Below, in pieces: positions 7,522-16,686 of a DNA stretch of 64,000 nucleotides. The notes under the pieces were generated by a model. The model had not been told where the DNA came from. It did not search any database and saw only the letters and a program-made list of their open reading frames with translations. The DNA is from Desulfuromonadales bacterium (GTDB lineage: Bacteria; Desulfobacterota; Desulfuromonadia; Desulfuromonadales; BM103), in NCBI GenBank assembly GCA_014860225.1, contig JACZKE010000034.1, positions 33,273 to 97,272 on the forward strand, read 5' to 3'. A program made the position numbers and the translations under genes. How positions within the stretch are numbered: the stretch's first letter is position 1; each line of letters starts with the position of its first letter.

Positions 7522-9867
7522 ATGCCACGCAATCCAAACTCAAAAATAGGCATTACCACTCTTGAGGATATCAGTGCACTGATTCTCCAGTCACATGATC
7601 TCGATGAGACCTTGCGCAACATTGTAAATCTTGTTGCACGCCGCATGCATACGGATGTCTGTTCGATCTATCTCCTCGATGCTGACAATGAAACCTTACG
7701 TTTGCAGGCCTCCAAAGGACTTTCCCGCAAAGCAGTGGGCAAGGTAACTCTGCGCATCGGCGAAGGGCTCACAGGCATGGCCGCCCAGAAGCGTCATGCA
7801 ATAGCCATTGAGGAACCCCATGAGCACCCCAGCTATCGTTACTTTAAAGAGACAGGCGAGGAGCGTTTTCACTCGTTCCTCGGCATCCCTCTCTTTGATC
7901 GCAATAACCCTCTTGGCGTCATAGTACTGCAGACCAAAGACCCCCGACAGTTCAGCAAAGAAGAAATCAGTGCCCTGTCGACGATAGCCTTTCAGATCAC
8001 CTCAATTGTCGTCAACGCGCGACTGCTGGATTCCATTCGCCTGCATCAGGAAGAAAGTCAACGTGTCAACAACGCCCTTGCCCAGGCACAACAGACCTTA
8101 ACAACACAGGGAAGAGTAACCGAACCCCTTCCGCAGAATGTTTTGACAGGTTGCGTCGCCTACCCCGGCGTCGCCATTGGACCAGCAGCAATCCTCGAAG
8201 AGCGGCTCGGCTTCACTGATATTCTTCACGAAGAAGAAGTCGACATAAAAGCGGAACTAAGCAACCTTGAAAGCGCTCTGGAAAAGACCTGTATCCAGAC
8301 GATCTTCCTTGAGAAGCGCGTAGCAGAGCGCCTCAGCGAGAGCGATGCAGCAATTTTTCATACGCACCTGATGATTCTTGAAGACCGCAGTTTTATCAAC
8401 AAACTTCAAAATGAGATATCAAACGGCCACAGTGCTGCTTATGCGCTGGGCAAAATCGTTTCTGACTACATTGAAGTTTTCCATAAAATGGAAGACCCCT
8501 ACCTCCGCGAGCGTGCGTCGGACATGGAAGATATCGGGCGCCGCATCCTCGCCAACCTGATCGGCAATTCTTCAGAACAGAATCTGCATTTGAAGCATCC
8601 AGGCATCCTGGTTGCCAGACAGATTCTGCCCTCGGATATGGCCGCACTGGATAATGAGCAGATCCTCGGTATCATCACCGAGGCCGGAGAGATGAATGCT
8701 CATGCTGTCATCATGGCAAAATCTATGGGTATCCCTGCGCTTGTTGCTGTGCAGGGAGCCCTTAAGCACATTGCCCCGGATGACAACCTGATCATCGATG
8801 CCAACACCGGACGTATCTATATCAATCCATTGGAGACAGTCAAGGAAGAGTACCGACGACTGCTGCAGGATCAGACCCGTGAACTCAACCGCCTCGATGA
8901 GTACCGCGACCATCCGGCCATGACTAGCGATGGCGTACGCATCACCTTGCGTGCCAACATCGGTCTGATCAGCGACATCAGCGTTGCCAAGCGCTTTGGT
9001 GCCGAGGGTGTCGGTCTCTACCGGACGGAATTCCCCTACATGGCTCGCGGTGACTTTCCCGGCCGCAATGACCAGTACGAGCTCTACAGTCGGGTGGTTA
9101 AAGAATTCGATGGCCAGCCGGTAACCATTCGCACACTGGATATCGGTGGCGACAAGGCGTTGCCTTATTTCAGCCCTCCGAAAGAGGACAACCCCTTCAT
9201 GGGTTGGCGTTCCGTGAGAGTCTCTCTCGATAATCGTGACATTTTCCGCACCCAGATCGAAGCCATCCTCATGGCAGGCATGCACGGCCCGGTCAAATTA
9301 CTCTTTCCGATGATCTCCAGCATGGATGAGACCCGCGATTGCCTGGAAGTGATCAAAGAGGCTCGACAAAATCTTTTGAATGAAGGTATCGATTGTCCCG
9401 CCAAGGTTCCCGTCGGCGTCATGATCGAAGTCCCCGCTGCGGTACGCCTGGTTCCACAGCTGGCAAACCTGGTTGATTTCTTTGCTCTTGGCACCAACGA
9501 CCTGATTCAATACCTGTTGGCCGCCGACCGCAACAACCCTCTGGTCAGCAAGTATTATGACCCACTGCATCCCGCTGTCCTGCAGGTTCTCAACGAGGTG
9601 ACCAGGACGGCTCATTCGATGGGCAAGGGAGTCAGTCTGTGCGGCGAAATGGCAACAGATCCTCTGACTCTGCTGTTACTGATCGGCATGGGTTTGCGTG
9701 AATTCTCAATGCCTGCTCCCTTTATTCCTCGGACCAAGGCATTTCTCAAGGGCGTTTCCATGGAAATTGCTTGCCGGCGTTATGCTCAGATTGACAGTAT
9801 GGACAGCAGCATACAAATCCGCAAACACCTTGCAGAGGTTCTTGAAGAGGTTGAGTTGGGACATTAA
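7522..9867 (+). CDS. ptsP: PtsP, GAF-domain enzyme I of the nitrogen-type phosphotransferase system
   Basis: The product is 781 residues. A GAF domain fills roughly 1-165. A PEP-utiliser N-terminal domain, a swivelling phosphohistidine domain with EAGEMNAHAVIMA (His394 as the phosphate acceptor) and a TIM-barrel PEP-binding domain follow. The barrel has GVGLYRTEFPYM, the GTNDLIQYLLAADR motif and CGEMATDP with the catalytic Cys707. This is enzyme I-Ntr, which takes phosphate from PEP and passes it to NPr and onward to EIIA-Ntr, a regulatory chain linked to nitrogen, potassium and carbon state. Length fits the family (about 750-790). The ribosome site before the ATG is weak. An efficient terminator follows at 9883. 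Confidence 0.95.
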   Translation: MPRNPNSKIGITTLEDISALILQSHDLDETLRNIVNLVARRMHTDVCSIYLLDADNETLRLQASKGLSRKAVGKVTLRIGEGLTGMAAQKRHAIAIEEPHEHPSYRYFKETGEERFHSFLGIPLFDRNNPLGVIVLQTKDPRQFSKEEISALSTIAFQITSIVVNARLLDSIRLHQEESQRVNNALAQAQQTLTTQGRVTEPLPQNVLTGCVAYPGVAIGPAAILEERLGFTDILHEEEVDIKAELSNLESALEKTCIQTIFLEKRVAERLSESDAAIFHTHLMILEDRSFINKLQNEISNGHSAAYALGKIVSDYIEVFHKMEDPYLRERASDMEDIGRRILANLIGNSSEQNLHLKHPGILVARQILPSDMAALDNEQILGIITEAGEMNAHAVIMAKSMGIPALVAVQGALKHIAPDDNLIIDANTGRIYINPLETVKEEYRRLLQDQTRELNRLDEYRDHPAMTSDGVRITLRANIGLISDISVAKRFGAEGVGLYRTEFPYMARGDFPGRNDQYELYSRVVKEFDGQPVTIRTLDIGGDKALPYFSPPKEDNPFMGWRSVRVSLDNRDIFRTQIEAILMAGMHGPVKLLFPMISSMDETRDCLEVIKEARQNLLNEGIDCPAKVPVGVMIEVPAAVRLVPQLANLVDFFALGTNDLIQYLLAADRNNPLVSKYYDPLHPAVLQVLNEVTRTAHSMGKGVSLCGEMATDPLTLLLLIGMGLREFSMPAPFIPRTKAFLKGVSMEIACRRYAQIDSMDSSIQIRKHLAEVLEEVELGH

Positions 9868-9882
9868 AAGCTGATCAATTGA

Positions 9883-9927
9883 GACGACAAAGGGCGGCAG
9901 ATATAAAATCTGCCGCCCTTTGTCGTC
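9883..9927. terminator. Bidirectional terminator between ptsP and valS
   Basis: Arms gacgacaaagggcggcagat (from 9883) and its complement ending at 9927 match over 20 bp around a 5-base loop. The genes on both sides (ptsP plus, valS minus) converge here, so it probably ends both transcripts. T-runs are short. Confidence 0.8.
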
Positions 9928-9942
9928 AACTACTTCCGGTAT

Positions 9943-12600
9943 CTACTTTAAAGTCTGAATCTTCTTCAAGCTTTCCTTGAGAACCATCATCTTCTCCTCA
10001 GCGTCCTTCAATTTACCACGATCCTTTTCCAGAACATGTTCAGGGGCATTTGCGACAAATTTTTCGTTGGAGAGCTTTCTGGTGAAGAGATCGACATCTT
10101 TCTGCCCTTTGGCGATCTCTTTCTGAAGACGTTTTTCTTCTTCAGCGACATCCACCAAGCCGGCCAGCGGCAGAGAAATCTCTACATCACCGGCAACCTG
10201 AGTCGCTGATTGCTCTGCCCGGTCAAGGACCTGACCAATGACCAGTTTCCCGACCTTGCCAAGGACCCGGATTGCCGCAGCCCCTTCTTCGAGAATTTTC
10301 TGGGCTTTATCGGACTTACAATCCAACAACGCAGTGATCTGCTTGCCGGGTGGCACATCCATCTCACCACGGATATTCCTTATCGCCCTGATGACCTCCA
10401 TGACCAGTTCCATCCGTTCGGCACCGACGACATCAGTCGGAAGCCCTGACCCATCAGGGTAATCGGCCCGCATGATCGATGCGCATGGACGCTCACCGGG
10501 CAGAGCCTGCCAGATCTCTTCGGTAACAAACGGCATGAACGGATGCAGCAGGCGCAGCAACACTTCCAGCACAGTAAAAAGGACACTTTGTACGCGCACC
10601 CTGGCCTGGAGATCTTCGCCGTAGAGATCATCCTTGGCCATCTCGATATACCAGTCGCAGAAGTTATGCCAGGTAAACGCGTAAAGAGTGCTGGCAGCCT
10701 CGTTGAATTTATAGTCTTCAAGAGCCTGACTGGTCTGGCGAATTGTTTCTTCAAGCCGCGTCAGGATCCAGCGATCGGCATCAGAGAGTTCGAGAGTTTT
10801 CAGATCGATCCCGTCTGGATCGAATCCTTCGAGGTTCATTAAGGTAAAGCGACTTGCATTCCAGAGCTTGTTACAGAAATTACGATAACCGGCAATGCGG
10901 TCCGTAGAGAGCTTGATGTCGCGTCCCATGGCGGCAAATGATGCCAGGGTGAAGCGAAAGGCATCGGCCCCGTACTCATCAATCACGTGCAGGGGGTCTA
11001 TGACATTCCCCTTGCTTTTGCTCATCTTCTGTCCCTGGGCGTCGCGTACCAGAGCATGGATATAGACATCCTTGAACGGCACATCCTTCATGAATTTGAG
11101 CCCCATCATCATCATGCGGGCCACCCAGAAAAACAGAATATCAAACCCGGTCACCAAACAGGATGTCGGGTAAAACTTTTCCAGAGTCTCAGTCTGCTCG
11201 GGCCATCCCATGGTCGAGAATGGCCAGAGTGCCGAAGAGAACCAGGTGTCGAGGACATCCGTTTCCTGACAGATATCGTTGCTGCCGCAGTGGCTACAAG
11301 CGGTTGCATCTTCACGGCTGACGGTCAGCTCACCACAGGCGGCACAATACCACACCGGTATGCGGTGTCCCCACCAGATCTGTCGACTGATGCACCAGTC
11401 CTGGAGGTTGAACATCCATTCAAAGTAGGTCTTCTCCCATTGCTGCGGGATAATACGGGTATCCCCGTTCTGAACAGCCTTGATAGCCTCTTCAGCCAGG
11501 GGTCCGACCTTGACATACCATTGCAGTGACAGATAAGGTTCAATCACAGTTCTGCAGCGATAGCACTCGCCGACGGCATTGGCATAGTCGTCAATTTTTT
11601 CCAGCAGGCCCTGGTTTTCCAGATCGGCAATCACATTGGCACGCGCCTCATAGCGCTCCTGCCCCTGGTAGGGGCCGCCATTTTCATTGACAATACCCGA
11701 TTCATCTAAAACATTGATCGTCTCGAGGTTGTGCCGCTTGCCGAGCTCGAAGTCGTTGAAATCATGGGCCGGCGTGATTTTCACCGCACCACTACCGAAC
11801 TCCTTGTCAACGTAATCATCGGCAACAATCGGAATCTCGCGATTAAGCAGTGGTAAAAGAATCTTCTTCCCAATCAGGTCCTGATAACGTTCATCTTCGG
11901 GGTGCACCGCAACAGCCGTATCACCGAGCATGGTTTCTGGACGGGTGGTCGCCACCACCAGATAACGATTTGTGCCGACAACCGGATAGCGCAGGTGCCA
12001 GAGATGCCCCCTCTTGTCCTCATGTTCAACCTCAAGATCAGACAATGCGGTATGACAGCGCGGACACCAGTTAATCAAACGATTGGCCCGATAGATCAAG
12101 CCATCCTCATAAAGACGAACGAAGACTTCGCGCACTGCAGTGGAGAGACCCTCGTCCATGGTAAAACGTTCACGCTGCCAATCACAGGAGGCACCCAGGC
12201 GCTTCAACTGTTCGATAATCTGCCCGCCTGACTCTTCACGCCATTTCCAGACACGCGCGACAAACTCTTCCCGGCCGATGGCGTGGCGATCAAACCCTTC
12301 TGAGGCCAATTGCTTCTCAACAACATTCTGCGTGGCGATCCCTGCATGGTCGGTACCTGGCATCCAAAGAACTTCATAGCCGCACATCCGCTTCCAGCGG
12401 GCCAGGATATCTTGTATGGTGTTATTAAGAGCGTGCCCCATGTGCAACACGCCGGTAACGTTCGGCGGAGGGATGACGATCGAGTAATGTGGCTTAGCAG
12501 ACTTTTCATCGGCACAGAAATATCCATCTTCTTCCCATTTCCGGTACCACTTGCGCTCAACAGCATGCGGTTCATATCCCTTGTTCAACTTCTGTTCCAT
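9943..12600 (-). CDS. valS: Valyl-tRNA synthetase
   Basis: The product is 885 residues from ATG at 12600, with ggaagg upstream; a frame open for 30 more codons lacks family similarity. Class I motifs: HMGH (residues 53-56, after PPPNVTG) and KMSKSKGN near residue 525. The Val-specific editing domain lies between (TTRPETMLGDTAVAVHP) with TPAHDFNDFE; CxxC pairs near the catalytic core may bind Zn. The C-terminal coiled coil (EEEKRLQKEIAKGQKD...) is the ValS tRNA-binding arm. It charges tRNA-Val in the cytoplasm. The acidic response regulator gene lies 117 bp upstream on the same strand. Confidence 0.97.
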   Translation of the reverse strand: MEQKLNKGYEPHAVERKWYRKWEEDGYFCADEKSAKPHYSIVIPPPNVTGVLHMGHALNNTIQDILARWKRMCGYEVLWMPGTDHAGIATQNVVEKQLASEGFDRHAIGREEFVARVWKWREESGGQIIEQLKRLGASCDWQRERFTMDEGLSTAVREVFVRLYEDGLIYRANRLINWCPRCHTALSDLEVEHEDKRGHLWHLRYPVVGTNRYLVVATTRPETMLGDTAVAVHPEDERYQDLIGKKILLPLLNREIPIVADDYVDKEFGSGAVKITPAHDFNDFELGKRHNLETINVLDESGIVNENGGPYQGQERYEARANVIADLENQGLLEKIDDYANAVGECYRCRTVIEPYLSLQWYVKVGPLAEEAIKAVQNGDTRIIPQQWEKTYFEWMFNLQDWCISRQIWWGHRIPVWYCAACGELTVSREDATACSHCGSNDICQETDVLDTWFSSALWPFSTMGWPEQTETLEKFYPTSCLVTGFDILFFWVARMMMMGLKFMKDVPFKDVYIHALVRDAQGQKMSKSKGNVIDPLHVIDEYGADAFRFTLASFAAMGRDIKLSTDRIAGYRNFCNKLWNASRFTLMNLEGFDPDGIDLKTLELSDADRWILTRLEETIRQTSQALEDYKFNEAASTLYAFTWHNFCDWYIEMAKDDLYGEDLQARVRVQSVLFTVLEVLLRLLHPFMPFVTEEIWQALPGERPCASIMRADYPDGSGLPTDVVGAERMELVMEVIRAIRNIRGEMDVPPGKQITALLDCKSDKAQKILEEGAAAIRVLGKVGKLVIGQVLDRAEQSATQVAGDVEISLPLAGLVDVAEEEKRLQKEIAKGQKDVDLFTRKLSNEKFVANAPEHVLEKDRGKLKDAEEKMMVLKESLKKIQTLK

Positions 12601-12716
12601 CGGTGTCGCATCCTTCCAGTATGGCAATTTCGGTGTTTTTGTGAACCCGGACAAAAGGAAATGGGGATTTTCGCAATCCCCATTACACACGTTAATCTAT
12701 TGGCTGCAAGCCATTA

Positions 12717-14114
12717 TCAGGCCGCGGCATCCTTGATTTTGCGAATTTCTTCACGAATCAGATTTTCGGCCAGATCAGGAACAACCTCCCAAGCGACACG
12801 TTCAAGGATCGACCCGGCCAGATTTTCCACGACCCGGGTAACAATCTTTTCAATAATTTTCTCAACATCTTCCTCGCTCAATGCAGACGCTTGTGCCTCA
12901 AATTTCTCGATGGACGCGGCGGCTGCAGCAGGCTCCGGCTTCTCAACGACAGGCGCTGACTCCTCCACAGGAGCGGGCGCTGCAACCGGGACCGGGGAAA
13001 ACGGGGTCTCTCCTGCGACAGGTTCATCATCGAAAAAGACGGGAGCTTCTTCTGCTGAGGCAGGTTCAACGGGAGTCGCAAAATCTGGTTCACTTTCGAA
13101 AGCAGGCTCTTCCTCGAGAGGCCCGGCGAAGATATCCTCGACAGCGGCTTCATCTCGTGACCAGGCAGCAAGCGTCTGCTCCGGCATTATTGGTTCAAGG
13201 TCTTCTTCACCAAGGATATCTTCGTCACCAAGGGACATAATTTCGTCATCATCCATTTCGAAATCATCGAAGGCAGTCTCAGCAAATGGAACCTCTTTTA
13301 CAGATGCGAAGTCATCAGCAGTTGCCGAGGCCTCTTCTGTATAACCGAAATTATCGATAACCTCTGTATCAGCATCTTCTGCAAAGTTGAAATCATCAGC
13401 AATAGCAAAAGCATCTTCAGCAACAGGTGCGGTAGTAGCAGGCTCTTCAGCAACATCACTCCAGTCATCAGTAACAGCGAAGTCACTCCATTCATCTGCA
13501 ACAGCAGCCGACTCTGCTTCTAATTCTGGCTCTATCTCTGGTTCTGCGACCGGGACCTCTTCTTCAAAAGAAATATCAGCAAAAGGGTCTTCTACAGATG
13601 CAGCTATATCAGGCTCGGCACTGACAGACACATCGAAAGCTGTCACAGGCATTTCGAAAGCAGCGTCGTCTGCAACACCTGCCGGCTCAACAGCAGCAAA
13701 CGGCTCCGGCTCTGCAACAGGCGCCGGGATTTCAGCTGCCGGTCGGGCTGCATTGAGCAGTTCTGCAACCTTATCGATCAGGCTCTGGGACTCAAAAGGT
13801 TTTTCAATCCAGGCATCAGCGTTACAGCTCCGGGCCTTATCTTCGTCAAAAGGTTCGAATGAACCGACCAGCAGCAACACGGGAACATGACGGAGGGCAG
13901 GATCCTGTTTGATGGCACTGGTCAATTCGTAGCCATTTTTACCTGGCATATAGATATCCGTCATAATCAGATCAGGCTTGATTTCCCGGGCCTTGACCAG
14001 AGCGGCATCACCATTGTCAGTAATGGTCAGTTCATAATCTTCATGCGCAAAGGTGATCTGAATAACTTTTTGAATCGTTATACTGTCATCGGCCAACAGC
14101 AGCTTCTTGCTCAT
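12717..14114 (-). CDS. Response regulator with long acidic linker and conserved C-terminal helix
   Basis: The product is 465 residues. Residues 1-120 form a receiver domain with acidic pocket D9-D10, phosphoacceptor D53 (TDIYMPG), and K105 (EKPF). About 280 residues of low-complexity Ala/Glu/Pro/Val sequence follow, rich in EEP, PVAE and FAxxDD. The last 58 residues (LSEEDVEKIIEKIVTRVVEN... EVVPDLAENLIREEIRKI) are predicted amphipathic helices, a tail seen on similar response regulators of deltaproteobacteria. There is no DNA-binding domain, so it should act through protein contacts. The clear AAGGAG site before ATG overlaps the stop of the small gene upstream. Codon bias of the linker creates a long Ser-rich false frame on the other strand. 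Confidence 0.85.
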   Translation of the reverse strand: MSKKLLLADDSITIQKVIQITFAHEDYELTITDNGDAALVKAREIKPDLIMTDIYMPGKNGYELTSAIKQDPALRHVPVLLLVGSFEPFDEDKARSCNADAWIEKPFESQSLIDKVAELLNAARPAAEIPAPVAEPEPFAAVEPAGVADDAAFEMPVTAFDVSVSAEPDIAASVEDPFADISFEEEVPVAEPEIEPELEAESAAVADEWSDFAVTDDWSDVAEEPATTAPVAEDAFAIADDFNFAEDADTEVIDNFGYTEEASATADDFASVKEVPFAETAFDDFEMDDDEIMSLGDEDILGEEDLEPIMPEQTLAAWSRDEAAVEDIFAGPLEEEPAFESEPDFATPVEPASAEEAPVFFDDEPVAGETPFSPVPVAAPAPVEESAPVVEKPEPAAAAASIEKFEAQASALSEEDVEKIIEKIVTRVVENLAGSILERVAWEVVPDLAENLIREEIRKIKDAAA

Positions 14115-14124
14115 GCCAATCTCC

Positions 14125-14358
14125 TTAGTCCTTCAACCCGCAAACCGTATATTTGGGATCTTTCAATACTCGAGTCACCAACCCACACGTCAGTTCCGCA
14201 GCAGGATAAAGAGGAGTTGAAGTGCATTGGAAGATTGAACTTGCGGGGTCGAGTCTTCCCCTCCAAGCTTCGGATTGCCAGCGGAACAGCGCCAACATGA
14301 TGACATCGACACCGTTCACTCGAGAAACGGTACGCAAGCGATCAGCTTCAACCGTCAT
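14125..14358 (-). CDS. Small protein of unknown function upstream of the response regulator
   Basis: A 77-codon frame from ATG at 14358 (GGAG three bases upstream, rather close). Possible earlier GTG (14370) and TTG (14382) starts exist. It ends with KYTVCGLKD and its TAA sits inside the ribosome site of the response regulator gene, 10 bases before that ATG, which is the arrangement expected of a cotranscribed gene. It has three Cys residues (FQC, LTC, TVC) and no membrane segment. I do not recognise it. The operon-like spacing is the main reason to keep it. Confidence 0.45.
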   Translation of the reverse strand: MTVEADRLRTVSRVNGVDVIMLALFRWQSEAWRGRLDPASSIFQCTSTPLYPAAELTCGLVTRVLKDPKYTVCGLKD

Positions 14359-14470
14359 TTCTCCGGTCACCGGTGCTGGCAAATAGCTGTAAAGGCGCTA
14401 AAAAACTATCATATTGCCTTCTCGGGTGTCAAGCATCCCGGCAGATGCTGCATCATTTGCAAGCGCCCTT

Positions 14471-15511
14471 CTAAAGAGTCTTCCAGGGTTGAGGGAAAAA
14501 CAGCTTCTGGTAAAGGTTCATGGCATAGCGATCCGTCATCCCGGCAATGAAATCAGCAACCACAATTTCAATATTCTCGTTATCCACACAGTCGCCACCG
14601 CACGCGATGAGTTCCTGTGGTTTTTCAATAAAATACGCAAAAATCTCCCTGAGTACCCGACTGGCCTTGCGAAATTCATCCTCGACCGCTTCTGCACAAT
14701 AGACATTGGTGTACAGCCAGTTACGGAGCTCGGTGACATGCTCGGCAACTGAAGTCGAGAGTTGCACGACAGCATATTCCTTTGCCAAAGTTGTCTCAAT
14801 CAGGTCGGTAATCATGACATTCAGCCGTTGCGAGGAATTATCGCCTAAAGCATTACGCAATGTTGATGGTACGTCCTCGTTACAGATCAATCCGCCGCGA
14901 ATTGCATCGTCCAGGTCGTGATTAACATACGCAATTACATCGGAAAGGCGCACAAGCTGGCCTTCAAGTGTTGCGGGAAGGTCGTTGCAACTCCGGCCCT
15001 GCAATGCACCCTTCCCTTTGGAATGCCTTAGAATTCCATCACGGACTTCCCAGGAGAGGTTGAGTCCGGCACCATTTTTTTCAAGCAGAGTAACCACTCT
15101 CAAGCTTTGATTTACATGATGGAACCCGTCAGGCAGCAGCTCAGCAAGGACGCGTTCGCCAGCATGTCCGAATGGTGTATGTCCAAGATCGTGTCCAAGC
15201 GCGATCGCTTCGGTAAGGTCTTCATTCAATCGCAGAGCCCGAGCCATGGTCCTGGCAACCTGACTGACTTCCAGGGTGTGGGTGAGACGTGTACGATAAT
15301 GGTCTCCCTCTGGCGCCAGAAAAACCTGGGTTTTATATTTCAGGCGTCGGAAAGCCTTGCTATGCAGTATGCGATCACGATCGACCTGAAAGATCGTGCG
15401 AACCGAGCAGGCATCTTCAGCAATACGTCGACCCTTTGAAGTCTGACTGTGAGAAGCATATTCACTCAGTAGACTGGCTTCAGAAGACTCAATAGCATGT
15501 CTTATATGCAT
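14471..15511 (-). CDS. dgt: Deoxyguanosinetriphosphate triphosphohydrolase-like protein
   Basis: The product is 346 residues from ATG at 15511 with aaggaa upstream. HD-superfamily metal ligands are visible: RLTHTLEVSQVARTMAR (first His), HDLGHTPFGHAGE (HD and further His) and, later, SDVIAYVNHDLDDA (last Asp). This is the short Dgt form that cleaves dNTPs to nucleoside and triphosphate, helping set dNTP pools; length fits the dGTPase-like type-2 subfamily (about 330-450). It stands alone, with a 380-base AT-rich gap upstream shared with divergent mucR. Confidence 0.9.
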   Translation of the reverse strand: MHIRHAIESSEASLLSEYASHSQTSKGRRIAEDACSVRTIFQVDRDRILHSKAFRRLKYKTQVFLAPEGDHYRTRLTHTLEVSQVARTMARALRLNEDLTEAIALGHDLGHTPFGHAGERVLAELLPDGFHHVNQSLRVVTLLEKNGAGLNLSWEVRDGILRHSKGKGALQGRSCNDLPATLEGQLVRLSDVIAYVNHDLDDAIRGGLICNEDVPSTLRNALGDNSSQRLNVMITDLIETTLAKEYAVVQLSTSVAEHVTELRNWLYTNVYCAEAVEDEFRKASRVLREIFAYFIEKPQELIACGGDCVDNENIEIVVADFIAGMTDRYAMNLYQKLFFPQPWKTL

Positions 15512-15891
15512 ATAGTCTTTCCTTCTTATACAAAACAAACAATTCCAAGAGACGAATAATGGCTACATTTGATTTTATGCGACAAAAAACACAGAAAGAT
15601 GGTTCATAGAATGAAAGATCACCTTTTCAACGTTTGGGTTTAATGCTGTCCGTAAAAGTCAAATATTTCTTGCTTCTTGGTAACTTGATAGCTAACCTTT
15701 ATTTGTGTTAAGGGATTTGGAAATGCTATAAGAGTTAAGTTTTGAAAAAACGATTTTTTATATTTATGGTATGTGCAGCAGCAGTTTTATGTTTTTTTTC
15801 TTGATTATACAAAAATAACTTGTATTACTAAAGCTTCTTCAAACAAATATAATTTAAATGATCAACATCATAACAAAATTCGGAGGAACAG
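15512..15891 (+). promoter_or_regulatory. AT-rich gap with candidate mucR promoter
   Basis: This 380-base stretch between divergent dgt and mucR has no gene. On the plus strand TTGAAA (15742-15747) and TATGGT (15765-15770) are 17 bases apart, a fair sigma-70 promoter pointing to mucR, leaving a long leader of about 115 bases. The stretch is much richer in A+T than its neighbours. MucR/Ros proteins often bind AT-rich DNA and control themselves, so autoregulation is possible but not shown. Confidence 0.4.
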
Positions 15892-16332
15892 ATGGCAACA
15901 ATCTTGGAAATGGCAGCTGAAATCGTTGCGGCACACGCATCGACAACCAATATGACTGGAGAGGAACTCATTTCTGAGCTTTCTGATGTCTACAACGCAC
16001 TCAGCAACCTGGACAAAGGTGAAGCTGTCACAGAAACTTTACCCGAAGAGCAGGGTCCGGCAGTTTCGCGAAAAAAAGCTTTTGGTAAAGACAAAATTTT
16101 CTGCATGATTTGTGGCAAAGGCATGAAAACCTTGTCGCGCCACCTCAAAACATCACACGATATGACAGCATCTGAGTATCGTAAACAGTTTGACATCCCC
16201 CGTTCACAGTCGCTTGCATCAAAAAGTTACTCAGAGACTCGCCGTCAGATGGCAATCGATCGTGGCCTCGGCGAAAAACTTGCAATGGCCCGAGCAGCAC
16301 AAAGCAAAGGAAGAAGTAAAAAGAAAGCATAA
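15892..16332 (+). CDS. MucR/Ros-family zinc-finger transcription regulator
   Basis: The product is 146 residues, with cggaggaac before ATG. The N-terminal part (MATILEMAAEIVAAHASTT) resembles the MucR oligomerisation region. The C-terminal half has a C2H2-type finger, FCMICGKGMKTLSRHLKTSH, followed by the MTASEYRKQF signature and a basic tail (GRSKKKA). Ros/MucR proteins repress or silence AT-rich promoters; in deltaproteobacteria several paralogues are common and their targets are not known to me. It lies alone between divergent dgt and the next plus-strand gene. Confidence 0.92.
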   Translation: MATILEMAAEIVAAHASTTNMTGEELISELSDVYNALSNLDKGEAVTETLPEEQGPAVSRKKAFGKDKIFCMICGKGMKTLSRHLKTSHDMTASEYRKQFDIPRSQSLASKSYSETRRQMAIDRGLGEKLAMARAAQSKGRSKKKA

Positions 16333-16359
16333 TCCTGTTCCCGCCAGAAACAGCAAAGA

Positions 16360-16382
16360 GCCGTCTGAGTATTTCAGGCGGC
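16360..16382 (+). terminator. Hairpin after mucR
   Basis: GCCGTCTGA (16360-16368) can pair with TCAGGCGGC (16374-16382) with one G-T pair around a 5-base loop, 28 bases after the mucR stop. The following ccctttag is only weakly T-rich, so efficiency is uncertain. Confidence 0.45.
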
Positions 16383-16397
16383 CCTTTAGTCAGTAAT

Positions 16398-16568
16398 TCA
16401 GACAGTCTTTTGGTGACAAGTGCATTCACCAGCAACATAACGCCCGAACCGCAGACAGCATTCAACACAACCGGAGTTGAACTTTCTGCAGTAAGTTAAT
16501 TTCCACAATCTGAAGGATTTGCCAGGAAATTTGCATGTAGGGCACTTACGCTCACCTGCAGAGAGCAA
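16398..16568 (-). CDS. Possible Cys-rich small protein (TTG start)
   Basis: A 56-codon minus-strand frame has eight Cys residues arranged as KCPTC, YC, GCVECC and ECTC, suggesting a metal-binding microprotein. TTG at 16568 is the only plausible start; ggag lies 11 bases before it, which is long. The frame lies in an otherwise empty 354-base gap between mucR and the PilZ gene. Composition (8 of 56 Cys) is unlikely by chance but a start codon this weak keeps the call tentative. Confidence 0.3.
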   Translation of the reverse strand: MLSAGERKCPTCKFPGKSFRLWKLTYCRKFNSGCVECCLRFGRYVAGECTCHQKTV

Positions 16569-16686
16569 TCGTGCATTTTTCTCCTTTGATCATTTTGGTG
16601 AATAAGTTAAATTACTGCCACTTTGTCGCAAAAGGCAATAACAGATAACAAGCATAGAAATCATCGCAAAGAAACTGAACGAAAAC

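Noticed and set aside
12310..13344. 344-codon plus-strand frame, Ser/Ala-rich
   Set aside because: It is antisense to valS and the Ala/Glu-rich linker of the response regulator; its composition is explained by that linker's codons.
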